Positions 17,791 to 27,376 of a stretch of 64,000 bases of DNA are shown here, piece after piece. Position 1 is the stretch's first letter. Every line of letters begins with the position of its first letter. The stretch lies in the NCBI RefSeq assembly GCF_001184025.1, contig NZ_BBYG01000009.1, positions 495,682 through 559,681 of the forward strand, given 5' to 3'. Position numbers and translations under genes: made by a program. This DNA is from Streptomyces maremycinicus. GTDB taxonomy: Bacteria; Actinomycetota; Actinomycetes; Streptomycetales; Streptomycetaceae. Below the pieces are notes generated by a model. That model was given only the letters and a program-made list of their open reading frames with translations. It was not told the DNA's origin and made no database searches.

Positions 17791-18728
17791 CCGAACACCA
17801 CATCCCCCCGGCGCCCGCCACCCTCCGCGCCGCGGGCGCGCACCTGCCCGCCGGCTGGGTCTGCGCCTACGCCCTCGGCCGTCTCGCCGAGGATCGCCGC
17901 GACGACGCCGAGGACCATTTGCTGCGCTGCGCCCACTGCGCCGACGCGGTCGACGACGCCGTACGCCGCGGCCCCTACGGCGCGCGGCTGGACGACCTGC
18001 ACCGGTCCCTCATGGATCGCGTCAGCGGTGTCCCGCACCCGCGTCCCGCGCCGGCCCCGAGCAGCTCCGCCAGGCGCCCGGTGCCCCCACCCTGGCTGTC
18101 GGCCACGCAGGGGCTGCGGCTGTCCTGGCTCGCGGCCGTGGCCTGCGTGTGCGGTCTCGGCGTGCTGTTCGGCCGACTGAGCGAGTCGCCCGCGCCCCGG
18201 CTGACCCTGCTGCTGCTGGCCCCGGTGCTGCCCGTGCTCTGCGTCGCCGGCAGCTACGGCGGCCGGGCCGACCCGTTCGCGGAGGTCACCCGGACGACCC
18301 CGGCGGGCGGCCTGCGCATCCTGCTGCTGCGCACCGCCCAGATCCTGGTGGTGTGCGTACCGCTGCTGACCGGCGCCGCGGCCCTGATGCCACGTGACGG
18401 CCTGCCGTCGTACACCTCGGCGAGCTGGCTGCTGCCCTGTCTCACCGTGACGCTGGCGACCCTGCTGCTCAGCTCCTACCTGGGCAGTTGGGCGGCGGCC
18501 CTGACGACCGGCGTCGGCTGGCTCACGCTCATGTACGTGCTGGCGGAACCGCTGCTCGGACAGCCCGCGGCCGCCGGCTCCGACGACCGTGTGGTGCACG
18601 TGCTCGAAGGGATTCAGCTGAAGCTGCTCGACGTCGTCGGGACGACGGTGTTCGCCCTGGTCTCCGCCGTCCTGGCCGAACTCCTCGTGCTGCGCCGCCA
18701 CGACTTCAGCCGTCTGGGGGCGAGGTGA
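17787..18728 (+). CDS. Zinc-finger anti-sigma domain fused to multi-pass membrane protein
   Basis: A 313-residue protein. The N-terminal cytoplasmic part contains the zinc-binding anti-sigma (ZAS) signature H-x3-C-x2-C within AEDHLLRCAHCADAVDDAV (about residues 42-60). The remainder has six hydrophobic segments (for example LSWLAAVACVCGLGVLFG, LTLLLLAPVLPVLCVAGSY, WLLPCLTVTLATLLLSSYLG) and resembles an ABC-2-type permease. The start ATG 17787 overlaps the previous stop by 4 bp, and the stop overlaps the ABC ATPase start by 4 bp. The likely role is to hold the ECF sigma at the membrane and release it according to transporter state; this is inference. Confidence 0.82.
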   Translation: MTEHHIPPAPATLRAAGAHLPAGWVCAYALGRLAEDRRDDAEDHLLRCAHCADAVDDAVRRGPYGARLDDLHRSLMDRVSGVPHPRPAPAPSSSARRPVPPPWLSATQGLRLSWLAAVACVCGLGVLFGRLSESPAPRLTLLLLAPVLPVLCVAGSYGGRADPFAEVTRTTPAGGLRILLLRTAQILVVCVPLLTGAAALMPRDGLPSYTSASWLLPCLTVTLATLLLSSYLGSWAAALTTGVGWLTLMYVLAEPLLGQPAAAGSDDRVVHVLEGIQLKLLDVVGTTVFALVSAVLAELLVLRRHDFSRLGAR

Positions 18729-19426
18729 TCCGCACCGAACGGCTCTGCGTACGGCGCCGGGGCGCCCTCGTGCTGGACAGCGTGGATCTGCGCCTCGGGC
18801 CGGGCGTGCACGCCCTGCTCGGCCCGAACGGCTCCGGGAAGTCCACCCTGCTGCGGGTCCTGGCGACGGCGGCCGGCCCCACCGAGGGCGCTGTCACCCT
18901 CCTGGGCCGCGACCCCCGGGTGCCCGCCCAGCGGCTGGAGATCCGGCGCCGCCTGGGCTACCTGCCCCAGGAGTTCGGACTGTTCCCGCGCTACACCGTG
19001 CGCGACTTCCTGGTCTACGCCGCCTGGCTGCGGGACATGCCCGGCGGGCGGATCGACCGGGCGGTCGAGGCCTCCGCGGCACGGGTCGGCCTGACGGAAC
19101 GGCTCGGGCACCGGACGAAGACGCTCTCCGGCGGGATGAAACAGCGGGTGGGCATCGCCCAGGCCGTCGTCAACTCGCCGGAGCTGCTGTTGCTGGACGA
19201 ACCGACGGTGGGCCTGGATCCCGGGCAACGAGCCCGCTTCCACACCCTGGTGCGGGAGCTGGGCCGCACCTCGTGCGTCCTGCTGTCGACCCACCTCATG
19301 GCGGAGGACGTGTACGACGTGTGCGAGGACGCCACCGTCCTGGTCGGCGGCCGGGTGGCGTTCCACGGCACGCTCGCCGCCCTGGACTCGGCCGGCGGCT
19401 ACGACGCGCTCGTGCCACCGGAGTGA
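18725..19426 (+). CDS. ABC transporter ATP-binding protein
   Basis: A 233-residue ABC ATPase starting at GTG 18725 (VIRTERLCVRRRG). Walker A GPNGSGKSTLLR (about residues 38-49), Q-loop YLPQEFGLFPRYTVRDFL, signature LSGGMKQRVGIAQ, Walker B LLLLDEPTVGLDP and the H-loop STHLMAEDV are all intact. Its sequence is of the drug/lipid-exporter ATPase type, matching the two upstream membrane proteins as permease partners. It is the last gene of the four-gene sigma operon and overlaps the 3' end of the convergent rhomboid-like gene by 28 bp. Confidence 0.92.
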   Translation: MIRTERLCVRRRGALVLDSVDLRLGPGVHALLGPNGSGKSTLLRVLATAAGPTEGAVTLLGRDPRVPAQRLEIRRRLGYLPQEFGLFPRYTVRDFLVYAAWLRDMPGGRIDRAVEASAARVGLTERLGHRTKTLSGGMKQRVGIAQAVVNSPELLLLDEPTVGLDPGQRARFHTLVRELGRTSCVLLSTHLMAEDVYDVCEDATVLVGGRVAFHGTLAALDSAGGYDALVPPE

Positions 19427-20298
19427 GCACGCCGCCGGCCCCGCAGCCAGGGCCAGGTGCCGACGCCCGTCGCCAGCGCGATCAGGTGTCCCCAGTTCGT
19501 CAGCGGGTCGGTGAAGGCGATCAGGTCCTGGAGCAGCATCGCGCCGAAGGCGGCGAGCAGCAGCCGGCCCGGCCAGGGGCGGAGCAGGCCCGCCAGGGCG
19601 CCGACACCGGCGGCGACGCCGAAGCTGACGCCGTAGTCGAGGCGGTGCAGCGAGCTGTCGGGCAGGTCGCCCGCGAGCACGGCCAGGCCCACCGGCACCT
19701 CGGTGGCCAGCGTCGCCAGGACATGCCCGAGCAGGAAGACGACGGCCGTACGGACGCCGCCCACGCGCCGCTCCAGCGTGCCGAGGACTGCCAGGAAGCC
19801 GAGCGTGAAGGGCGAGGCGAAGCCGCCCGCCACCCAGAGCGCGCTGGCCACCAGCACCAGCACGGGGGTCCGCACCAGATGGGCGACGTCGGTGCTGGAG
19901 CCCTGGTGCAGGGCGTGCACGAGGCCGGGGCCGGCGTGCGCGGTGACGGCGGAGGTGACGGCCAGGACGGCCCCGTACGAGAGCGTGAACGGCACCGGGA
20001 CCCGGCACCGGCCCCGGGCCCCACGACGGGAAGCCACCTCGACGGCCGGCTCGACCGGCGCTTCGAGCGGCGCCTCGACGGCGGACGACTCGACGCCGGG
20101 CGGCTCCGCCCCGGGCGGCTCGACCCCGGACAGCTCGACGGCGGACGGCTCGGCCCCGGACCGCTCGGCCCCGGACCGCTCGGCCGTGGGCGGTACGTGC
20201 TGGGGCGGGATGCCGTCCAGCAGGCCGTGGGGCTCGGGCGGGGGCGGGCTCGTGGGGGTGGCCGTGCGTTCCACCGTGGGGCGCTCCTTCCGTGCCAT
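19399..20298 (-). CDS. Rhomboid-like membrane protein
   Basis: A 299-residue protein with a disordered N-terminus of about 100 residues and six hydrophobic segments after residue 105. A Ser in YGVSFG (Ser225) and a His in TNWGHL (His271) sit in consecutive membrane segments in the order of a rhomboid Ser-His dyad, so it may be an active intramembrane protease of the rhomboid-like actinobacterial group. The canonical GxSG is changed to GVSF. Residues 40-90 are an imperfect pentapeptide repeat of the type E-x-S/P-G/A-x, encoded by 15-bp DNA repeats. Start ATG 20298 is preceded by AAGGGTGGG. Confidence 0.7.
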   Translation of the reverse strand: MARKERPTVERTATPTSPPPPEPHGLLDGIPPQHVPPTAERSGAERSGAEPSAVELSGVEPPGAEPPGVESSAVEAPLEAPVEPAVEVASRRGARGRCRVPVPFTLSYGAVLAVTSAVTAHAGPGLVHALHQGSSTDVAHLVRTPVLVLVASALWVAGGFASPFTLGFLAVLGTLERRVGGVRTAVVFLLGHVLATLATEVPVGLAVLAGDLPDSSLHRLDYGVSFGVAAGVGALAGLLRPWPGRLLLAAFGAMLLQDLIAFTDPLTNWGHLIALATGVGTWPWLRGRRRAHSGGTSAS

Positions 20299-20502
20299 CC
20301 CACCCTTCGCGTCGCGCCGGTCCGCTGTCTGTGACCGGCGTCACGCCCGAGGCGATGCACAGCAAGCTCCGAGGGTTCACCCGGCCGGTTCCCATCCGCC
20401 CCGAAGGGGCCACGCACCCTTTCCGAACGGATGTACGTCGATCTCATCCGCCGTCCACGGAAATTCCTCAACGAACCGTCAGGGAAGTGCCAGGATGGTT
20501 CG

Positions 20503-21189
20503 ATGCCCATCCCGTACGACATCCCCGACGCGCCCGAGGTGCTGGACCGTCGCGAGGGCCCCTACGGTGAGGTCGTCCTGCGCCGGCACGGGGAGTTGCT
20601 CCAGATCATCGCCAACGGCTGCTTCCTGATGGACACCTCGGACGGCCGCTCGGAGCGGCTCCTGGTCGACGCCGCGCTGGCAGCGCTGGACGGCCGCCCC
20701 TCCCCCGCCCTGCTGATCGGCGGCCTCGGCGTCGGCTTCTCCCTCGCGCACGCCGCCGCCGATCCCCGCTGGAGCGGCGTCACGGTCGTGGAGCGCGAGC
20801 GCGCCGTCATCGACTGGCACCTCGACGGCCCGCTGGCCGCCCTCTCCGGGGACGCCCTCGCCGACCCCCGGTCGAAGATCGTCGAAGCGGATCTGCTCGA
20901 CTACGTCAATGAGACATGCGACACGTTCGACGCGGTGTGTCTCGACATCGACAACGGGCCCGACTGGACCGTCACCGAGGGCAACGACAGCCTCTATTCC
21001 ACGGCCGGACTCGCAAGCTGCGCAAGGGTGTTGAGACCCGGTGGCGTACTGGCCGTATGGTCGGCCCGCCCCTCTCCTGAATTCGAGGGAACCATGAGGA
21101 ATGCCGGGTTCCAACAGGTGCGTACCGAAGAGATCCCGGTTGCCCGAGGCGTGCCGGACGTCGTGCACCTCGCCGTCCGACCTGGATAG
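20503..21189 (+). CDS. Spermidine-synthase-like / class I methyltransferase-fold protein
   Basis: A 228-residue Rossmann-fold protein resembling the spermidine synthase-like group: ALLIGGLGVGFSLAHAA is the nucleotide-binding loop, VTVVERERAVIDWH the acidic strand after it, IVEADLLDYV and DAVCLDIDNGPDW the following motifs. The DIDNGP segment replaces the DxxDP of true spermidine synthases, so polyamine synthase activity should not be assumed. Start ATG 20503 follows AGGATGG. It is monocistronic, with a two-component system downstream on the same strand. Confidence 0.78.
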   Translation: MPIPYDIPDAPEVLDRREGPYGEVVLRRHGELLQIIANGCFLMDTSDGRSERLLVDAALAALDGRPSPALLIGGLGVGFSLAHAAADPRWSGVTVVERERAVIDWHLDGPLAALSGDALADPRSKIVEADLLDYVNETCDTFDAVCLDIDNGPDWTVTEGNDSLYSTAGLASCARVLRPGGVLAVWSARPSPEFEGTMRNAGFQQVRTEEIPVARGVPDVVHLAVRPG

Positions 21190-21311
21190 CAAAGCCGTGG
21201 TGACTCCCCGTACGCTGCACCCCTGACGCCGATCATTTACGCGTCAACCGCAGTCATGCGCAGACAAGGGATCACCCCACTGGTTCCGGAAAGCACACTC
21301 AGGGGCGGGCG

Positions 21312-22052
21312 ATGGAGCAGACACACACCGCACACAACAGCACGGCGACGGCGACGCCGGGCGCGCAGCGGCGCGTCCTGGTGGTCGAGGACGACCCGAC
21401 GATCGTCGACGCCATCGCGGCCCGCCTGCGCGCCGAGGGATTCCTCGTGCAAACGGCGGGCGACGGCCCGGCGGCCGTCGACACGGCAGAGGCCTGGCAG
21501 CCCGACCTGCTGATCCTGGACATCATGCTGCCCGGCTTCGACGGACTGGAGGTCTGCCGTCGCGTGCAGGCCTCCCGCCCGGTGCCGGTGATGATGCTCA
21601 CCGCGCGCGACGACGAGACCGACATGCTGGTCGGGCTCGGCGTGGGCGCCGACGACTACATGACCAAGCCGTTCTCGATGCGGGAGCTGGCGGCCCGCGT
21701 GCACGTGCTGCTGCGCCGGGTGGAGCGGGCCGCGATCGCGGCGACGACCCCGCGCAGCGGGATCCTGCGGCTCGGCGAGCTGGAGATCGACCACGCGCAG
21801 CGCCGGGTGCGGGTGCGCTCGGAGGACGTGCACCTCACGCCCACCGAGTTCGACCTGCTGGTCTGCCTGGCGAACACCCCGCGCGCGGTGCTCTCCCGTG
21901 AGCAGCTCCTCGCGGAGGTCTGGGACTGGGCGGACGCCTCCGGCACCCGGACCGTCGACAGCCACATCAAGGCGCTGCGGCGGAAGATCGGTGCCGAGCG
22001 GATCCGCACGGTGCACGGTGTGGGCTACGCGCTGGAGACCCCGACGCCATGA
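21312..22052 (+). CDS. OmpR/PhoB-family response regulator
   Basis: A 246-residue two-domain regulator. Receiver: acidic pocket VVEDDPT, phosphoacceptor Asp in LLILDIMLPGFDG, conserved Thr in MMLTARDD and Lys in YMTKPF. C-terminal winged helix: RLGELEIDHAQRRVRV, LTPTEFDLLVCLANTP, VDSHIKALRRKIG. Start ATG 21312 follows a GGGGCGGGCG stretch. It overlaps the cognate kinase gene by 4 bp. The pair sits directly upstream of kgd, a neighbourhood I recall from S. coelicolor; control of kgd by this system is only a guess. Confidence 0.95.
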   Translation: MEQTHTAHNSTATATPGAQRRVLVVEDDPTIVDAIAARLRAEGFLVQTAGDGPAAVDTAEAWQPDLLILDIMLPGFDGLEVCRRVQASRPVPVMMLTARDDETDMLVGLGVGADDYMTKPFSMRELAARVHVLLRRVERAAIAATTPRSGILRLGELEIDHAQRRVRVRSEDVHLTPTEFDLLVCLANTPRAVLSREQLLAEVWDWADASGTRTVDSHIKALRRKIGAERIRTVHGVGYALETPTP

Positions 22053-23152
22053 GCCCCGGGCCGGACGGACCGAGAAGCCCCGGGGAACCCTGGGGCCGAG
22101 TACGCCCGTTCTCGATCAAGACCAAACTGGGTGCGCTGGTCGTCATCTCGGTGCTGATCACCACCGGTCTGTCGATGATCGCGGTGCACACCAAGACGGA
22201 GCTCCGCTTCATCACGGTCTTCTCGATGATCGCCACCCTCCTGATCACGCAGTTCGTGGCGCATTCGCTCACCGCGCCGCTGGACGAGATGAACACGGTG
22301 GCCCGGTCCATCTCGCACGGCGACTACACCCGCCGGGTGAGCGAGAACCGCCGCGACGAGCTGGGCGACCTGGCCCAGACGATCAACGTCATGGCGGACG
22401 AGCTGGAGGCGCAGGACCGGCAGCGCAAGGAGCTGGTGGCCAACGTCTCGCACGAGCTGCGCACGCCCATCGCGGGCCTGCGCGCCGTCCTGGAGAACGT
22501 CGTCGACGGCATCGCCGAGGCGGACACCGAGACGATGCGCACCGCGCTGAAGCAGACCGAGCGGCTCGGGCGGCTGGTGGAGACGCTGCTCGACCTGTCC
22601 CGCCTCGACAACGGCGTCGTCCCGCTGCGCCGGCGGCGCTTCGAGGTGTGGCCGTACCTGTCCGGGGTGCTGAAGGAGGCCAACATGGTCGCCTCGGCGC
22701 GCGCCACGATGGGCTCGGGCGGCAACCACACGCGCACCGACGTCCATCTGCACCTGGACGTGTCCCCGCCGGAGCTGACCGCGCACGCGGACCCCGAGCG
22801 GATCCACCAGGTCGTCGCGAACCTGATCGACAACGCGGTCAAGCACAGCCCGCCGCACGGACGGGTGACGGTGAAGGCGCGCCGCGGGCCGCTGCCGGAG
22901 TCGCTGGAGATCGAGGTCCTGGACGAGGGGCCCGGTATTCCGCGCTCGGAGTGGCGCCGCGTGTTCGAGCGGTTCAACCGGGGAGCCGTCAGCCGGCCGC
23001 ACGGCCCGGGCAGCGACGGCGGTACGGGGCTGGGGCTGGCGATCGCCCGCTGGGCGGTCGATCTTCACGGAGGCCGGATCGGAGTGGCCGAATCCGAGCG
23101 GGGCTGCCGGATTCTTGTCACTCTTCCGGGAGAGTCTTCCGTCTCAAGTTGA
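22049..23152 (+). CDS. Sensor histidine kinase, partner of the upstream regulator
   Basis: A 367-residue membrane kinase. Two short transmembrane segments (LGALVVISVLITTGLSMIAV and ITVFSMIATLLITQFVAHSL) are separated by fewer than ten residues, so there is essentially no extracytoplasmic sensor and signal input is probably within the membrane or cytoplasmic. HAMP follows (LTAPLDEMNTVARSISHGDY), then the H box ELVANVSHELRTPIAGLRAV, N box NLIDNAVKHSPP, G1 VLDEGPGIPRSE and G2 GGTGLGLAIARW. Start ATG 22049 gives ATGA coupling to the response regulator. Confidence 0.94.
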   Translation: MSPGPDGPRSPGEPWGRVRPFSIKTKLGALVVISVLITTGLSMIAVHTKTELRFITVFSMIATLLITQFVAHSLTAPLDEMNTVARSISHGDYTRRVSENRRDELGDLAQTINVMADELEAQDRQRKELVANVSHELRTPIAGLRAVLENVVDGIAEADTETMRTALKQTERLGRLVETLLDLSRLDNGVVPLRRRRFEVWPYLSGVLKEANMVASARATMGSGGNHTRTDVHLHLDVSPPELTAHADPERIHQVVANLIDNAVKHSPPHGRVTVKARRGPLPESLEIEVLDEGPGIPRSEWRRVFERFNRGAVSRPHGPGSDGGTGLGLAIARWAVDLHGGRIGVAESERGCRILVTLPGESSVSS

Positions 23153-23454
23153 CGTAAAGTTCGCACCGGAGCCACAAGATCCACGGACGTCCGCGCTGGC
23201 GGACACGTGTGATCAGGCAGCGGACCGTCCCAGGTCGGCACGGGTCCGCACGCTCAGCGTGCGGGACGTGCATCCCCACACCCTTTTTGACGTGCAACCG
23301 CGCTTGTTTCCCGCCATTTACAGCCGCGAAACGCGCTTTCCGATGTGACTTACGCGACGATGCACGGGCCCGGCCTGACCTTCCCCCTCCAGGGGGCGTA
23401 GCCTTTATTCCCGCTGTCCATCACCTTGTGAAGCGGAAGAGGGCGGTTGCCGCC
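23153..23454. other. Intergenic region upstream of kgd
   Basis: A 302-bp region between the kinase and kgd. It contains comparatively AT-rich patches and a -35-like TTGACG at 23287-23292, but no convincing -10 at the right spacing. In-frame start codons exist upstream of the chosen kgd start (GTG 23428). No inverted repeat of note was seen. Confidence 0.35.
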
Positions 23455-26400
23455 GTGTCGCCACAGTCCCCCAGTAACGCATCGAGCATCTCGACCGACG
23501 CAGACCAAGCGGGCAAGAATCCCGCTGCCGCGTTCGGACCGAACGAGTGGCTCGTCGACGAGATCTATCAGCAGTACCTCCAGGACCCGAACTCGGTAGA
23601 CCGTGCCTGGTGGGACTTCTTCGCCGATTACAAGCCGGGGGCCGCCACGGCCTCGGCTCCGGCGGGTACTGCGGCCGCGGGGGCCGCAGCGACCACCACG
23701 CCCGCGGCGCCCGCCGCACCGGCCGCTCCGGCCCAGGCGGCGCCCGCCGCCCAGGCTCCCGCCGCACCGGCCCCCGCGCCGGCCGCGGCCCCGAAGCCCG
23801 CGGCCGCCGCACCCGCCGCCGCACCTGCTCCGGCTAAGGCGGCCCCGGCCGCCAAGCCGGCCGCCGCGAAGCCCGCGCCCGCCGCCGCCTCGGCCGCGCC
23901 CGCGCAGGGTCCGGAGTTCGTGACGCTGCGCGGCCCCGCCGCCGCGGTCGCCAAGAACATGAACGCCTCGCTGGAGCTGCCCACGGCCACGTCCGTGCGC
24001 GCGGTCCCGGTGAAGCTGCTGTTCGACAACCGCATCGTCATCAACAACCACCTGAAGCGCGCCCGGGGCGGGAAGATCTCCTTCACGCACCTGATCGGCT
24101 TCGCGATGGTGCAGGCCATCAAGGCCATGCCGTCGATGAACTGGCACTACGCGGAGAAGGACGGGAAGCCCACCCTCGTCAAGCCGCCGCACGTCAACTT
24201 CGGCCTGGCCATCGACCTGGTGAAGCCCAACGGCGACCGCCAGCTCGTCGTGGCCGGCATCAAGAAGGCCGAGACGCTGAACTTCTTCGAGTTCTGGCAG
24301 GCCTACGAGGACATCGTCCGCCGCGCCCGTGACGGCAAGCTGACGATGGACGACTTCACCGGTGTCACGGTCTCCCTGACCAACCCCGGCGGCCTCGGCA
24401 CCGTGCACTCCGTGCCGCGGCTGATGCCCGGACAGTCGGTCATCATGGGCGTCGGCTCGATGGACTACCCGGCGGAGTTCCAGGGCACCAGCCAGGACAC
24501 CCTGAACAAGCTCGGCATCTCGAAGGTCATGACGCTCACGTCGACCTACGACCACCGGGTCATCCAGGGCGCCGCCTCCGGCGAGTTCCTGCGCGTCGTC
24601 GCCAACGCCCTTCTCGGCGAGAACGGCTTCTACGACGAGATCTTCGAGGCGCTGCGCATCCCCTACGAGCCGGTCCGCTGGCTCAAGGACATCGACGCCA
24701 GCCACGACGACGACGTCACCAAGGCCGCCCGGGTCTTCGAGCTGATCCACTCCTACCGGGTCCGCGGCCACGTCATGGCCGACACCGACCCGCTGGAGTA
24801 CCGCCAGCGCAAGCACCCCGACCTGGACATCACCGAGCACGGCCTCACCCTGTGGGACCTCGAGCGCGAGTTCGCGGTCGGCGGCTTCGCGGGCAAGTCC
24901 CTGATGAAGCTGCGCGACATCCTGGGCGTCCTGCGCGACTCGTACTGCCGCACCACCGGCGTCGAGTTCATGCACATCCAGGACCCGAAGCAGCGCCGCT
25001 GGATCCAGGACCGCATCGAGCGCGCGCACAGCAAGCCGGAGCGCGAGGAGCAGCTGCGCATCCTGCGCCGGCTGAACGCGGCGGAGGCCTTCGAGACCTT
25101 CCTCCAGACGAAGTACGTCGGCCAGAAGCGCTTCTCCCTGGAGGGCGGCGAGTCCGTCATCCCGCTGCTCGACGCGGTGCTGGACAGCGCGGCCGAGTCG
25201 CGCCTCGACGAGGTCGTCATCGGCATGGCCCACCGCGGCCGGCTGAACGTCCTCGCGAACATCGTCGGCAAGTCGTACGCGCAGATCTTCCGCGAGTTCG
25301 AGGGCAACCTCGACCCGAAGTCGATGCACGGCTCCGGCGACGTGAAGTACCACCTGGGCGCCGAGGGGACCTTCACCGGCCTGGACGGCGAGCAGATCAA
25401 GGTCTCGCTGGCCGCGAACCCGTCCCACCTGGAGACGGTCGACCCGGTCATCGAGGGCATCGCCCGCGCCAAGCAGGACATCATCAACAAGGGCGGCACG
25501 GACTTCACCGTCCTGCCGGTCGCCCTGCACGGTGACGCGGCCTTCGCGGGCCAGGGCGTCGTGGCCGAGACCCTGAACATGTCGCAGCTGCGCGGTTACC
25601 GCACCGGCGGCACGGTCCACATCGTCATCAACAACCAGGTCGGCTTCACCGCCGCCCCGGAGTCCTCGCGCTCGTCGATGTACGCCACGGACGTGGCGCG
25701 CATGATCGAGGCCCCGATCTTCCACGTGAACGGCGACGACCCGGAGGCCGTGGTCCGCGTCGCGCGGCTGGCCTTCGAGTTCCGCCAGGCGTTCAACAAG
25801 GACGTGGTGATCGACCTCATCTGCTACCGCCGCCGCGGTCACAACGAGTCGGACAACCCGGCCTTCACCCAGCCGCTGATGTACGACCTGATCGACAAGA
25901 AGCGCTCGGTGCGCAAGCTGTACACCGAGTCCCTCATCGGTCGCGGCGACATCACCCTGGAAGAGGCCGAGCAGGCGCTCCAGGACTACCAGGGCCAGCT
26001 GGAGAAGGTCTTCACGGAGGTCCGCGAGGCCACCGCGCAGCCCGCCGCCGGCGACTCCCACGAGCCGCAGGACAACTTCCCCGTAGCGGTGAACACCGCC
26101 GTCTCCGCGGAGGTCGTCAAGCGCATCGCCGAGTCCCAGGTCAACATCCCGGACTCCTTCCACGTCCACCCGCGTCTGCTGCCGCAGCTCCAGCGCCGGG
26201 CGACGATGGTCGAGGACGGCACGATCGACTGGGGCATGGGCGAGACGCTGGCCGTCGGCTCGCTGCTCCTGGAGGGCACGCCGGTCCGGCTGTCCGGCCA
26301 GGACTCGCAGCGCGGCACCTTCGGCCAGCGCCACGCGGTGCTCATCGACCGCGAGACGGGCGAGGAGCACACCCCGCTCCAGTACCTCAACGACGAGCAG

Positions 26401-27276
26401 GCGCGCTACAACGTCTACAACTCCCTCCTGTCCGAGTACGCGGTGATGGGCTTCGAGTACGGCTACTCGCTGGCCCGCCCCGACGCGCTCGTGATGTGGG
26501 AGGCGCAGTTCGGCGACTTCGTCAACGGCGCGCAGACCGTGGTCGACGAGTACATCTCGGCGGCCGAGCAGAAGTGGGGCCAGACGAGCGGTGTCACGCT
26601 CCTCCTGCCCCACGGCTACGAGGGCCAGGGCCCGGACCACTCCTCGGCCCGTGTCGAGCGCTTCCTCCAGCTCTGCGCCCAGAACAACATGACGGTCGCG
26701 ATGCCCACGCTCCCGTCGAACTACTTCCACCTCCTGCGGTGGCAGGTGCACAACCCGCACCACAAGCCGCTGGTCGTCTTCACCCCGAAGTCGATGCTGC
26801 GCCTCAAGGCCGCGGCGTCCAAGGCGGAGGAGTTCACGAGCGGCCAGTTCCGCCCGGTCATCGGCGACACCACGATCACCGACCCGGCGGCCGTGAAGAA
26901 GGTCGTCTTCTGCGCCGGCAAGGTCTACTACGACCTGGAGGCCGAGCGTCAGAAGCGCGGCGTCACGGACACGGCGATCATCCGCCTCGAGCGGCTGTAC
27001 CCGCTGCCGGGTGCCGAGGTCCAGGCGGAGGTCAACAAGTACCCCAACGCCGAGAAGTACCTCTGGACCCAGGAGGAGCCGGCCAACCAGGGTGCCTGGC
27101 CGTTCATCGCCCTGAACCTGATCGACCACCTGGACCTCGCGGTCGGCGCGGACGTGCCGCACGGCGAGCGCCTGCGCCGCATCTCGCGCCCGCACGGCTC
27201 GTCCCCGGCGGTCGGCTCGGCCAAGCGACACCAGGCGGAGCAGGAGCAGCTGGTGCGCGAGGTGTTCGAGGCCTGA
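23455..27276 (+). CDS. kgd: Multifunctional 2-oxoglutarate decarboxylase/dehydrogenase E1-E2 (Kgd)
   Basis: A 1273-residue thiamine diphosphate enzyme of the TCA cycle, of the actinobacterial type that fuses an E2-like succinyltransferase domain to the E1 component. Order: E1-type N-terminal helix ([20 protein letters not shown]), Ala/Pro linker about 60-145, E2 catalytic-like domain about 155-390 (with [17 protein letters not shown]), E1 dehydrogenase with [19 protein letters not shown] and the ThDP motif region [10 protein letters not shown], pyrimidine-binding transketolase domain, and OGDH C-terminal domain. I chose GTG 23455 ([11 protein letters not shown]) from similarity to known Streptomyces Kgd starts; GTG 23428 is possible. 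It ends before a strong terminator. Confidence 0.96.
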   Translation: MSPQSPSNASSISTDADQAGKNPAAAFGPNEWLVDEIYQQYLQDPNSVDRAWWDFFADYKPGAATASAPAGTAAAGAAATTTPAAPAAPAAPAQAAPAAQAPAAPAPAPAAAPKPAAAAPAAAPAPAKAAPAAKPAAAKPAPAAASAAPAQGPEFVTLRGPAAAVAKNMNASLELPTATSVRAVPVKLLFDNRIVINNHLKRARGGKISFTHLIGFAMVQAIKAMPSMNWHYAEKDGKPTLVKPPHVNFGLAIDLVKPNGDRQLVVAGIKKAETLNFFEFWQAYEDIVRRARDGKLTMDDFTGVTVSLTNPGGLGTVHSVPRLMPGQSVIMGVGSMDYPAEFQGTSQDTLNKLGISKVMTLTSTYDHRVIQGAASGEFLRVVANALLGENGFYDEIFEALRIPYEPVRWLKDIDASHDDDVTKAARVFELIHSYRVRGHVMADTDPLEYRQRKHPDLDITEHGLTLWDLEREFAVGGFAGKSLMKLRDILGVLRDSYCRTTGVEFMHIQDPKQRRWIQDRIERAHSKPEREEQLRILRRLNAAEAFETFLQTKYVGQKRFSLEGGESVIPLLDAVLDSAAESRLDEVVIGMAHRGRLNVLANIVGKSYAQIFREFEGNLDPKSMHGSGDVKYHLGAEGTFTGLDGEQIKVSLAANPSHLETVDPVIEGIARAKQDIINKGGTDFTVLPVALHGDAAFAGQGVVAETLNMSQLRGYRTGGTVHIVINNQVGFTAAPESSRSSMYATDVARMIEAPIFHVNGDDPEAVVRVARLAFEFRQAFNKDVVIDLICYRRRGHNESDNPAFTQPLMYDLIDKKRSVRKLYTESLIGRGDITLEEAEQALQDYQGQLEKVFTEVREATAQPAAGDSHEPQDNFPVAVNTAVSAEVVKRIAESQVNIPDSFHVHPRLLPQLQRRATMVEDGTIDWGMGETLAVGSLLLEGTPVRLSGQDSQRGTFGQRHAVLIDRETGEEHTPLQYLNDEQARYNVYNSLLSEYAVMGFEYGYSLARPDALVMWEAQFGDFVNGAQTVVDEYISAAEQKWGQTSGVTLLLPHGYEGQGPDHSSARVERFLQLCAQNNMTVAMPTLPSNYFHLLRWQVHNPHHKPLVVFTPKSMLRLKAAASKAEEFTSGQFRPVIGDTTITDPAAVKKVVFCAGKVYYDLEAERQKRGVTDTAIIRLERLYPLPGAEVQAEVNKYPNAEKYLWTQEEPANQGAWPFIALNLIDHLDLAVGADVPHGERLRRISRPHGSSPAVGSAKRHQAEQEQLVREVFEA

Positions 27277-27307
27277 GCCTCGAACGGACCTGGCGAACGC
27301 GCCTGAC

Positions 27308-27353
27308 GGCGAAGGGCCCGCCCCCGGAGGTTTCGGGGGGCGGGCCCTTCGCC
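27308..27353. terminator. Strong bidirectional terminator between kgd and the TIR/NB-ARC/TPR gene
   Basis: Perfect 18-bp inverted repeat, arms 27308-27325 and 27336-27353 with a 10-nt loop, followed by CTTT on the kgd strand. It separates convergent kgd and the minus-strand accessory cluster and can serve both. Confidence 0.9.
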
Positions 27354-27376
27354 CTTTGCCCGATGCGCCGGCCGGC

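Noticed and set aside
23209..23454. Upstream start for kgd
   Set aside because: The upstream codons give a Cys/Arg-rich sequence unlike the family. The conserved start VSPQSPSN is at 23455.
23350..27231. Minus-strand open frame of 1293 codons opposite kgd
   Set aside because: kgd is unambiguous. The antisense product is repetitive Val/Asp/Leu/Arg-rich sequence without motifs.
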